From Bacteroidia bacterium (GTDB lineage: Bacteria; Bacteroidota; Bacteroidia; Flavobacteriales; Flavobacteriaceae), in contig JAUICT010000118.1 in NCBI GenBank assembly GCA_030429325.1, positions 1 to 6,671 of the forward strand: DNA of 6,671 nt, read 5' to 3'. The notes below the pieces were generated by a model, which saw only the letters and a program-made list of their open reading frames with translations, did not search any database and had not been told where the DNA came from. The translations under genes and the position numbers were made by a program. Numbering within the stretch: the first letter of the stretch is position 1; each line of letters begins with the position of its first letter. Positions 1-5,612 of this stretch are shown here, piece by piece.

Positions 1-1268
1 AATTGTCTGTGAAACGGAATCGTGGTTTTCACACCTTCGATCACAAACTCATCCAAAGCCCTACGCATTTTGTTGATGGCCTCTTCCCTAGTCTGGGCCG
101 TAGTAATCAACTTAGCGATCATGGAATCGTAATTCGGTGGAATCATGTACCCACTGTACACATGGGTGTCCAATCGGACCCCATGCCCACCGGGCGTATG
201 AAGGGTTGTGATTTTTCCTGGCGAAGGTCTAAAATCATTGTACGGATCTTCCGCATTGATCCTACATTCAATGGAATGCAATTTTGGGTAATAGTTCTTC
301 CCTGAGATGGGTACACCCCCGGCAACCAAAATCTGCTCCCGGATCAAATCATAATCCACCACCTGTTCTGTAATGGGGTGCTCCACCTGGATACGGGTGT
401 TCATCTCCATGAAGTAGAAGTTTCGGTGCTTGTCCACCAAAAACTCCACAGTTCCCGCTCCTTCGTATTTAATATATTCAGCAGCTTTCACTGCAGCTTT
501 ACCCATATCTTCCCTTAGGGAATCCGTCATAAAAGGTGACGGCGTCTCCTCGGTCAGTTTTTGGTGTCTACGTTGTACCGAACAATCCCTTTCTGAAAGG
601 TGACATGCCTTTCCATATTGGTCGCCCACAACTTGAATTTCAATATGTCGTGGCTCCTCAATGAGCTTTTCCATGTACATTCCGCCATTGCCAAAAGCTG
701 CAGTGGCTTCTTTCACGGCGCTTTCAAAATTCCTTTCCATTTCGTCCTCGGACCAAATGGCACGCATTCCCTTTCCTCCACCACCGGCAGTAGCCTTGAT
801 CATAACGGGATACCCCATTTTTTTGGCCTCTTTTCTGGCATGGTCTACATCCTTGAGTAATCCATCCGATCCAGGAACGGTAGGAACTCCTGCTTTTTTC
901 ATGGTTTCCTTGGCCGTGGCCTTGTCTCCCATTTTTTCTATCTGTTCCCCCGAAGCACCAATAAACTTGATATCGTGCTCAGCACAAATTTTTGAGAACT
1001 TGGCATTTTCGGAAAGAAATCCGTATCCGGGGTGAATGGCATCAGCATTGGTGATTTCTGCCGCCGCAATGATGTTCGGAATTTTTAAATAGGACTCGTG
1101 GCTGGGGGCCGGACCAATACAAACGGCCTCATCCGCAAAGCGTACATGGAGACTTTCCTCATCGGCCTTAGAGTATACGGCAACGGTCTTTATTCCCATT
1201 TCCTTGCAAGTACGGATAATCCGCAGTGCAATTTCTCCCCTATTTGCAATCAATATTTTTTTAAACAT
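1..1268 (-). CDS. accC: Biotin carboxylase subunit of acetyl-CoA carboxylase (3' end outside window)
   Basis: This subunit uses ATP and bicarbonate to carboxylate the biotin on AccB, the first half-reaction of malonyl-CoA synthesis. The reading frame opens at ATG 1268-1266 (MFKKILIANRGEIALRI) and stays open to the left edge, giving 422 codons. The family is about 450 residues, so roughly the last 25-30 are missing. Visible motifs are the N-terminal ANRGEIA, HPGYGFLSEN, K116 in MGDK, the ATP-grasp lysine K158 and glycine loop GGGGKGM (162-168), RDCSVQRRHQK, the catalytic segment EMNTRIQVEHP with E288, N290, R292 and E296 at the same numbers as in E. coli, and ECRINAEDP with R336. I see no frameshift. 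It lies 88 bp after accB in the fabH-accB-accC operon; that gap is long and structured, unlike the 27-bp fabH-accB gap. No Shine-Dalgarno sequence lies close to the start. Identification is secure. Confidence 0.97.
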   Translation of the reverse strand, partial: MFKKILIANRGEIALRIIRTCKEMGIKTVAVYSKADEESLHVRFADEAVCIGPAPSHESYLKIPNIIAAAEITNADAIHPGYGFLSENAKFSKICAEHDIKFIGASGEQIEKMGDKATAKETMKKAGVPTVPGSDGLLKDVDHARKEAKKMGYPVMIKATAGGGGKGMRAIWSEDEMERNFESAVKEATAAFGNGGMYMEKLIEEPRHIEIQVVGDQYGKACHLSERDCSVQRRHQKLTEETPSPFMTDSLREDMGKAAVKAAEYIKYEGAGTVEFLVDKHRNFYFMEMNTRIQVEHPITEQVVDYDLIREQILVAGGVPISGKNYYPKLHSIECRINAEDPYNDFRPSPGKITTLHTPGGHGVRLDTHVYSGYMIPPNYDSMIAKLITTAQTREEAINKMRRALDEFVIEGVKTTIPFHRQ

Positions 1269-1275
1269 AGAACAC

Positions 1276-1354
1276 AATCTTAAATTCTGAATTCTAAATT
1301 TTAAATGACTTTAATCCTCCTTGTTAAGGTGATTAAAATTTAGCATTTAAAATT
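1276..1354. repeat. Inverted pair of A/T-rich heptamer arrays with a central hairpin, accB-accC spacer
   Basis: On the plus strand, bases 1276-1303 read as four consecutive 7-mers: AATCTTA, AATTCTG, AATTCTA, AATTTTA. On the minus strand, 1354-1334 read as AATTTTA, AATGCTA, AATTTTA. The two arrays therefore face each other around a core at about 1306-1333. In the accB-accC transcript, 1344-1354 pairs with 1297-1307 (11 bp), 1331-1336 pairs with 1311-1316 (6 bp), and an apical CCTT/AAGG helix forms inside (1319-1329). A competing 11-bp helix is 1333-1343 with 1294-1304. AAGGAGG (minus strand, about 1317-1323) sits at the apex, more than 40 nt before the accC ATG. The role is unknown: a spacer repeat, a processing site or a translational control element are all possible. 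Confidence 0.6.
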
Positions 1355-1356
1355 CA

Positions 1357-1845
1357 CTACGATGGATCTACCAAAAACAATGGCTGATCAAATTCCACCG
1401 GTGAGGAGTCATCAACCAATACCTTGACGATTTTTCCGGAAACTTCGGATTCTATATCGTTGAACAATTTCATGGCTTCGATCACACAGAGCACATCTCC
1501 TTGGCTAATGGTGCTGCCCACCTCAACAAAGGCAGGTTTATCGGGAGAAGGTTTCCTGTAGAACGTTCCTATGATAGGTGATTTAATGGTGATGTATTTG
1601 GAGTCATCGGATTTAGGAGCAGATTCTGCTGCAGGCGCCGTGGTTTCTTGAGCAGCTGGAGCAGCCACTGGAGCGGCAGGTGCTTGGGCAACGGGAATTT
1701 GCTGTACAATGGTTGTCTCTGGGGTACTTGAGCTTGTGCTGCCGGTTCGGATGGTGATCTTAATGTCTTCCATCTCCAACTTCACCTCGCTGGCACCCGA
1801 TTTGGCCACAAACTTGATTAAACTTTGAATTTCCTTAATGTCCAT
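1357..1845 (-). CDS. accB: Biotin carboxyl carrier protein of acetyl-CoA carboxylase (BCCP)
   Basis: This 162-residue protein carries the covalently bound biotin that AccC carboxylates and the carboxyltransferase then unloads. The N-terminal part (1-34, MDIKEIQSLIKFVAKSGASE) is the usual BCCP head. Residues about 45-77 form a mobile Ala/Pro/Thr linker, and about 83-162 form the biotinyl domain. The biotin-accepting lysine is K126 in EAMKLFND, 36 residues from the C terminus, as the family requires; EAMKL in place of the E. coli EAMKM is a common variant. IIGTFYRKPSPDKPAFVEVG (91-110) is the typical segment before the biotin hairpin. The start is ATG at 1845, the first Met of the conserved head. 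It follows fabH by 27 bp and precedes accC by 88 bp, so the three genes are very likely co-transcribed. The carboxyltransferase genes accA and accD are not in the window. Confidence 0.97.
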   Translation of the reverse strand: MDIKEIQSLIKFVAKSGASEVKLEMEDIKITIRTGSTSSSTPETTIVQQIPVAQAPAAPVAAPAAQETTAPAAESAPKSDDSKYITIKSPIIGTFYRKPSPDKPAFVEVGSTISQGDVLCVIEAMKLFNDIESEVSGKIVKVLVDDSSPVEFDQPLFLVDPS

Positions 1846-1872
1846 GGAATATGATTTTGTTAGTTGTGCTAT

Positions 1873-2868
1873 TTAAGAATTATAGGCCCATTTTAAGTAA
1901 ATGGAGCCCCATGTGAAGCCTCCTCCAAAGGCGGCAAAAATTAAATTGTCTCCTTTTTTCAGTTGTTTTTCATAATCGAACAACAACAATGGCAAGGTTG
2001 CCGATGTTGTGTTTCCGTAGCGGTGGATATTGATCATCACCTTTTCGGAATCCACTCCCATTCTATTGGCCGTGGCATCTATGATACGTTTATTGGCCTG
2101 ATGGGGCACCAACCACTGTACGTCCTCATGGGTAAGATTGTTCCGCTCCATGATCAGTGCGGACACCTCGGCCATGTTGGAAACCGCAAATTTAAAAACG
2201 GATTTCCCATCTTGGTATACATAATGTTGTTTGTTCTTCACCGTTTCTTCGGACGCAGGCAAGATAGAGCCTCCTGCATCAATTTTCAAGAACTGGCGTC
2301 CAATTCCATCCGATCTCAAATACTCGTCCTGTACCCCAAGCCCTTCCTCATTGGGTTCAAAGAGTACGGCCCCGGCACCATCGCCAAAGATAATACAGGT
2401 GGTCCGATCGGTATAATCAATGATCGATGACATCTTATCAGCCCCGATCACCAAAACTTTCTTGTATTTTCCTGATTCAATATAACTGGCCGCAGTTGAC
2501 ATTCCATACAAAAAACTGGAGCATGCAGCCTGTAAGTCATACGCGAAGGCATTTACGGCCCCTATTTCCGAAGCTACATATGCCGCAGTCGACGCAACGG
2601 GAAGATCGGGAGTGGCTGTGGCCACCAATACAAAATCAATCTCCGAAGGGTCTACATTTCCTTTTTTAATAAGGTCTTCGGCGGCCTTTATGGCCATGTA
2701 CGAAGTTCCGGCGTTCTCTTCCTTTAATATTCTCCGTTCTTTGATTCCGGTTCTTGTGGTTATCCATTCATCATTGGTATCTACCATGGTTTCCAACACT
2801 TTGTTGGATAGCACGAAATCGGGAACATATCCTCCCACAGCTGTAATCGCTGCTGTTGTTTTATTCAT
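1873..2868 (-). CDS. fabH: 3-oxoacyl-[ACP] synthase III (FabH)
   Basis: FabH starts each fatty-acid chain by condensing an acyl-CoA primer with malonyl-ACP. Numbered from the chosen start, the catalytic triad is C116 (LQAACSS), H256 (LVPHQANKR) and N286 (RYGNTTSA). GDGAGAVLF (162-170) and the C-terminal FAAFGGGFTWGS are also family signatures. The length is 331 residues, normal for FabH. I chose ATG 2868 because MNKTTAAITAVGGYVP matches the usual N terminus and it is preceded by an A-rich GCTAAA. An in-frame ATG at 2895 would add nine residues (MFLTKRDAK) not expected in this family. It is the first gene of fabH-accB-accC. A terminator upstream separates it from rpmF, so it probably has its own promoter between about 2870 and 2985. 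In flavobacteria FabH may use branched primers as well as acetyl-CoA; the sequence alone does not settle this. Confidence 0.96.
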   Translation of the reverse strand: MNKTTAAITAVGGYVPDFVLSNKVLETMVDTNDEWITTRTGIKERRILKEENAGTSYMAIKAAEDLIKKGNVDPSEIDFVLVATATPDLPVASTAAYVASEIGAVNAFAYDLQAACSSFLYGMSTAASYIESGKYKKVLVIGADKMSSIIDYTDRTTCIIFGDGAGAVLFEPNEEGLGVQDEYLRSDGIGRQFLKIDAGGSILPASEETVKNKQHYVYQDGKSVFKFAVSNMAEVSALIMERNNLTHEDVQWLVPHQANKRIIDATANRMGVDSEKVMINIHRYGNTTSATLPLLLFDYEKQLKKGDNLIFAAFGGGFTWGSIYLKWAYNS

Positions 2869-2917
2869 TTTAGCGTCTCTTTTTGTCAAAAACATTAAAG
2901 TTTGACCCAGAAGAGGT

Positions 2918-2951
2918 GAAAATTAGTCATTTTATATGACTTTTTTATCAA
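2918..2951 (-). promoter_or_regulatory. Weak candidate promoter with embedded palindrome, upstream of fabH
   Basis: Some promoter is needed here because the rpmF terminator ends the upstream transcript. On the minus strand TAATTTTC (2925-2918) matches TAnnTTTG except at the last base. A TTG (2951-2949) lies 23 bp upstream of it, at the long end of tolerated spacing. Between them is the interrupted palindrome AGTCAT-5-ATGACT (2925-2941), where a dimeric regulator could bind. It is a poor match to consensus, so the start point could lie elsewhere in 2870-2985. Confidence 0.27.
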
Positions 2952-2985
2952 AACAGGGTCGTTTTTGAAATTAACTTCAGTCCAT

Positions 2986-3017
2986 AAAAAAACTCCCGCT
3001 AGTTTGGAACGGGAGTT
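2986..3017 (-). terminator. Intrinsic terminator after rpmF
   Basis: On the minus strand an 8-bp stem (AACTCCCG at 3017-3010 with CGGGAGTT at 2998-2991, 11-nt loop) runs into seven consecutive T (2992-2986). The GC-rich stem followed by a U-tract is the standard Rho-independent form. It begins about 23 bp after the rpmF stop and ends the DUF177-rpmF transcript before fabH. Read on the plus strand the same hairpin is followed only by a broken T-run. Confidence 0.88.
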
Positions 3018-3040
3018 GGTTTATTTTGAGGGATTTGCCA

Positions 3041-3241
3041 TTAGGCAGCAGTTTCTTCCTCTGTTTTGTCAATCAATACTTGACCTCTGTAGTACAGTTT
3101 GCCTTCATGCCAGTGTGCTCTGTGGTACAAGTGCATTTCTCCTGTTACGGAATCTTTGGCAATTGTAGGGGCTACCGCTTTGTAGTGGGTTCTTCTTTTG
3201 TCCCTTCTGGTCTTTGATGTCTTTCTTTTAGGATGTGCCAT
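3041..3241 (-). CDS. rpmF: 50S ribosomal protein L32 (bL32)
   Basis: This small protein of the large ribosomal subunit has 66 residues. MAHPKRKTSKTRRDKRRTHY is the basic N-terminal tail of bL32, and TGEMHLYHRAHWHEGKLYYRGQVLI is the conserved second half. The protein has no cysteine, so it is the zinc-independent form: the positions used by CxxC pairs in zinc-binding L32 are occupied by other residues. An acidic end (DKTEEETAA) follows. The ATG at 3241 lies 7 bp after the DUF177 stop, so the two genes form one transcript, as the yceD-rpmF pair does in many bacteria. An intrinsic terminator follows. Confidence 0.97.
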   Translation of the reverse strand: MAHPKRKTSKTRRDKRRTHYKAVAPTIAKDSVTGEMHLYHRAHWHEGKLYYRGQVLIDKTEEETAA

Positions 3242-3248
3242 TATAAAC

Positions 3249-3779
3249 CTATTTGTCCGTTAGTAACTTTTTTAAATCATCCCATCTGGGATCTGTTTTT
3301 TCTGATGGTTTCTTTTCTTCTTTTGGCTGCAATTCTTCCAGCTTGTCCAAGATTTCCGATTTCAACGTTCCGTCCAATACACCGGGGTGTACTCTTTTTT
3401 GAGGGACGGCCAGCACCAACATCTCATAGATGTACTGTGCAATGTTGATTTGGTACTCGCCATGGGGAATGATCAAAATTTCATCATCTTCATCATTGTA
3501 CTCTTCCCCAAACTTGATGACCAAGTGCAAATCTGAATGGATGGGTTGGTCAAAGGGTTCGCCGGTCATGTCACAATCCACATTCACTGTTCCCTCGGCC
3601 TCGATTTCCAATTCCATCATATTGCTCATCTTTTCCAATATGGCGGTCACCTGCACGGAAGCCCCGTTAAATTCTTGGTATTCAAAAGATTCAAAGAACG
3701 CATTGTCAATCTCGTACACAAATTCGTGTTTTCCCAACTTCAAGCCTGAAAATGGGATAAAAAACTCCTTCAGCTTCAT
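3249..3779 (-). CDS. DUF177 / YceD family protein
   Basis: YceD/DUF177 proteins are conserved next to rpmF. Homologues have been linked to 23S rRNA accumulation, but the biochemical role is not settled. From ATG 3779 the protein has 176 residues (MKLKEFFIPFSGLKLGKHEF). Family marks are the central VDCDMTGEPFDQPI (67-80), the segment YIYEMLVLAVPQKRVHPG (116-133), and the terminal DPRWDDLKKLL (163-173), preceded by a charged Lys/Glu stretch (151-161). Only one cysteine (C69) remains where many family members have CxxC, so zinc binding is unlikely. A frame 16 codons longer would start at a TTG (3827-3825), but that TTG is the end of the promoter -7 element, so the longer start is rejected. It is followed directly by rpmF (7-bp gap). 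The acidic run EEYNDEDDE (92-100) is notable but of unknown meaning. Confidence 0.88.
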   Translation of the reverse strand: MKLKEFFIPFSGLKLGKHEFVYEIDNAFFESFEYQEFNGASVQVTAILEKMSNMMELEIEAEGTVNVDCDMTGEPFDQPIHSDLHLVIKFGEEYNDEDDEILIIPHGEYQINIAQYIYEMLVLAVPQKRVHPGVLDGTLKSEILDKLEELQPKEEKKPSEKTDPRWDDLKKLLTDK

Positions 3780-3824
3780 TGTTTCTACACTTAAGGTTTG
3801 TGTACCAGCCTCTAAAGGCGGGTG

Positions 3825-3854
3825 CAAAGATACTACTTATTTATAAAACTGCAA
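3825..3854 (-). promoter_or_regulatory. Bacteroidota-type promoter of DUF177-rpmF
   Basis: On the minus strand TTG (3854-3852) is followed by 19 bp and then TATCTTTG (3832-3825), a perfect TAnnTTTG with the preferred spacing. Transcription should start about 4-7 bases further on, near 3818-3821, leaving a leader of about 40 nt before the ATG at 3779. The leader begins with a small hairpin, GCCT-4-AGGC (3819-3808). Confidence 0.85.
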
Positions 3855-3892
3855 TTCCAACACCAACAAATATCCATCTTTGTGGAACTTTT

Positions 3893-4945
3893 TTAGCTCG
3901 CACGCTTGGTCTTTTGTTTTTTCAGTGGGTTTTTGCTCAATTCCATATACTCCGTACGGTTCTTAAATACTTCAATGGCCATAAAAACCGCTTCTTTAAA
4001 AGAACTGTTGTCCGCTTGTCCTTTTCCGGCAATTTCATAGGCCGTGCCATGATCCGGTGATGTCCTAACCTTATCAAGCCCCGCGGTATAGTTTACCCCT
4101 TTTCCAAAGGAAAGGGTTTTAAAGGGAATAAGCCCTTGATCGTGATAGGCCGCTAAAATGGCATCAAAATTCTTATGGTTGTCCGAACCGAAAAAGCTGT
4201 CTGCCGAATAAGGGCCATACACTAAGGTTCCCTTGTTGAACAGCTCTTTGATCACCGGCTTCAAAATTTTGTCGTCCTCTTCGCCAATAGTACCGTTGTC
4301 CCCGCTATGCGGATTTATGCCCAACAAAGCAATTTTTGGCTTACGGATTCCAAAATCCATTTTTAGGGATTTTTCCATAGTGGCTATCTTATGCCTCACC
4401 AAACTGGGGGTTATGGCCTGAGCCACATCCTTAACGGCAATGTGGTCCGTGAGCAACCCCACCCGAAGGGTGTCGGCCACCATGAACATTAGGCTTTCCC
4501 CGTTCAATTCTTGGGCCAGATAATCGGTATGGCCTGGAAATTTAAAATCTTCGGATTGTATGTTGTTCTTGTTGATGGGCGCCGTTACCAAAACGTCTAT
4601 GTTTCCATCCTTCAAAGCGGAAACCGCGGCCCGAAGCGATTTAATGGCATAGCTGCCTCCCTCTTGTGTGGCCTGTCCGAATTCAATTTTCGGGACTTCT
4701 TTCCAAACATTTACAATATTGATCTTTCCTTCCACAGCTTGGGACGCCTCCCTAACCCCATTGAACGTTATATCGATTCCCAAATCCGATTTCTGTTGGG
4801 AAACGGTTTTGTTCGATGCAAAAATTATTGGGGTACAGAAGTCCATCATCCGTGGGTCTTCAAATGTTTTTAGGGCAACTTCACACCCAATTCCATTTAG
4901 GTCCCCAATGGAAATCCCCAGTTTTATTTTTTGATTTTCCTTCAT
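3893..4945 (-). CDS. pdxA: 4-hydroxythreonine-4-phosphate dehydrogenase
   Basis: PdxA oxidises 4-phosphohydroxy-L-threonine with NAD to the amino-ketone that PdxJ turns into pyridoxine phosphate (DXP-dependent vitamin B6 route). The 350-residue protein starts KIKLGISIGDLNGIGCEV, the typical N terminus with the GD.NGIG motif. The three metal-binding histidines are visible: H168 in LLTDHIAV, H213 in NPHSGDNG and H268 in YHDQGLIPFK. Substrate-contact FPGHTDY (136-142) and the C-terminal RTSPDHGTAYEIAG are also present. The end is an unusually basic tail (KNPLKKQKTKRAS, 338-350) beyond the normal fold. The start at ATG 4945 fits the family. It is divergent from riboflavin synthase across 58 bp and lies upstream of DUF177 (113 bp between coding ends). 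No clear terminator follows it, so read-through into DUF177-rpmF is possible. Confidence 0.95.
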   Translation of the reverse strand: MKENQKIKLGISIGDLNGIGCEVALKTFEDPRMMDFCTPIIFASNKTVSQQKSDLGIDITFNGVREASQAVEGKINIVNVWKEVPKIEFGQATQEGGSYAIKSLRAAVSALKDGNIDVLVTAPINKNNIQSEDFKFPGHTDYLAQELNGESLMFMVADTLRVGLLTDHIAVKDVAQAITPSLVRHKIATMEKSLKMDFGIRKPKIALLGINPHSGDNGTIGEEDDKILKPVIKELFNKGTLVYGPYSADSFFGSDNHKNFDAILAAYHDQGLIPFKTLSFGKGVNYTAGLDKVRTSPDHGTAYEIAGKGQADNSSFKEAVFMAIEVFKNRTEYMELSKNPLKKQKTKRAS

Positions 4946-4965
4946 ATAATCACTGCCGATATGGC

Positions 4966-4973
4966 TACTTTTG
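4966..4973 (+). promoter_or_regulatory. -7 element of a probable riboflavin synthase promoter
   Basis: TACTTTTG is a perfect TAnnTTTG, 30 bp before the riboflavin synthase ATG. The -33 position falls in the first codons of pdxA and has no good TTG at 17-23 bp. The predicted start is near 4977-4980. It faces and crosses the pdxA element. Confidence 0.5.
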
Positions 4974-4978
4974 CATTA

Positions 4979-4986
4979 CAAAATTA
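4979..4986 (-). promoter_or_regulatory. -7 element of a probable pdxA promoter
   Basis: The minus strand reads TAATTTTG here, a perfect TAnnTTTG, 33 bp before the pdxA ATG. No TTG lies at the right distance upstream (that region is the first codons of riboflavin synthase), so the -33 element is weak or absent. The predicted start is near 4972-4975. Confidence 0.5.
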
Positions 4987-5003
4987 GTCAATTAATAAGA
5001 CAC

Positions 5004-5594
5004 ATGTTCACAGGTATCATAGAGACTTTGGGGAAAGTTGAACAGCTTGAAAAAGAAGGGGGCAATTTGCACATTACCCTGTCCTCCAATATTACATCGG
5101 AACTAAAGATAGACCAAAGCGTTTCGCACAATGGGGTATGCCTTACCGTGGTGGCCATAAAAAATGACTTATACACCGTGACCGCCATTGAAGAGACCTT
5201 GATCAAGAGCAATATAGGCGACTTAAAGACTGGCGATGTGGTAAACCTGGAACGCGCTATGGTGTTGGGAGCTCGATTGGACGGCCATATTGTTCAGGGG
5301 CATGTGGACCAAACTGCACAATGCATTTCCATAGAACAAAAAGACGGGAGTTGGGTCTTTGGGTTTCAATACGATTCCGGATTGAGCAATGTAACCATTG
5401 AAAAAGGTTCCATTACCGTGGACGGTGTAAGTTTGACCGTGGTTGATTCCAAAAAAGACGGCTTTAGCGTAGCCATCATTCCCTATACTTTTGAACACAC
5501 CCGATTCAATACCTATATAATAGGTACATCGGTGAACCTAGAGTTCGATGTGGTTGGAAAGTATGTGGCCCGTTTGATGGAACTTCGACAATAA
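5004..5594 (+). CDS. ribE: Riboflavin synthase (alpha chain)
   Basis: This enzyme converts two 6,7-dimethyl-8-ribityllumazine molecules into riboflavin plus a pyrimidinedione that is recycled. The protein has 196 residues and begins MFTGIIETLG, the near-invariant N terminus of the family. It contains two lumazine-binding barrels in tandem. The first has SHNGVCLTVV (41-50), and GHIVQGHVD (94-102) opens the second, which has GSITVDGVSLTVV (136-147). It ends with HTRFNTYIIGTSVNLEFDVV (165-184) and a short helix for trimer formation. The start is ATG 5004. An in-frame TTG at 4971 would add 11 residues, but it lies inside the -7 element and is rejected. The gene is alone on the plus strand, divergent from pdxA and convergent with the next gene. 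The upstream spacer is too short for an FMN riboswitch. The enzyme is called ribE in Bacillus and ribC in E. coli. Confidence 0.95.
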   Translation: MFTGIIETLGKVEQLEKEGGNLHITLSSNITSELKIDQSVSHNGVCLTVVAIKNDLYTVTAIEETLIKSNIGDLKTGDVVNLERAMVLGARLDGHIVQGHVDQTAQCISIEQKDGSWVFGFQYDSGLSNVTIEKGSITVDGVSLTVVDSKKDGFSVAIIPYTFEHTRFNTYIIGTSVNLEFDVVGKYVARLMELRQ

Positions 5595-5609
5595 TGTCGA
5601 AGGAACATC
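5576..5609. terminator. Hairpin over the ribE stop codon, probable bidirectional end of converging genes
   Basis: CTTCGACA (5583-5590) pairs perfectly with TGTCGAAG (5595-5602); the 4-nt loop ATAA contains the stop codon TAA. Outside it a symmetric GAA/GAA internal loop is closed by GATG/CATC (5576-5579 with 5606-5609). The hairpin lies between two converging genes whose stops are 18 bp apart, the place for a shared terminator. Neither side has a clear U-tract (only a broken one from 5610 on the plus strand), so its efficiency is doubtful. Confidence 0.5.
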
Positions 5610-5612
5610 TTC

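Noticed and set aside
541..600. Possible frameshift in accC, because the other strand is also open in parts of this region
   Set aside because: Translated continuously the minus frame gives LSERDCSVQRRHQKLTEE and all later biotin carboxylase motifs without a break.
1317..1323. AAGGAGG (minus strand) as the accC ribosome binding site
   Set aside because: It is more than 40 nt upstream of ATG 1268 and no suitable start codon lies 5-12 nt after it; no short gene follows it either.
1963..2430. 155-codon plus-strand open frame opposite fabH
   Set aside because: It is antisense to a clear fabH, has no recognisable domain, and its composition mirrors the complementary codons.
2869..2895. Longer FabH start at ATG 2895
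   Set aside because: The nine extra residues (MFLTKRDAK) do not resemble FabH N termini, and ATG 2868 gives the standard start and length; it cannot be fully excluded.
2925..2946. Hairpin plus T-run on the plus strand as a terminator
   Set aside because: No plus-strand gene precedes it; the stem is A/T-rich and short. It is kept only as a possible operator for fabH.
3430..3846. 138-codon plus-strand open frame opposite DUF177
   Set aside because: It is antisense to a conserved family protein and no plus-strand promoter or known domain is visible.
4946..5003. FMN riboswitch before riboflavin synthase
   Set aside because: The spacer is 58 bp, too short for the RFN element, and the conserved RFN core is not seen.
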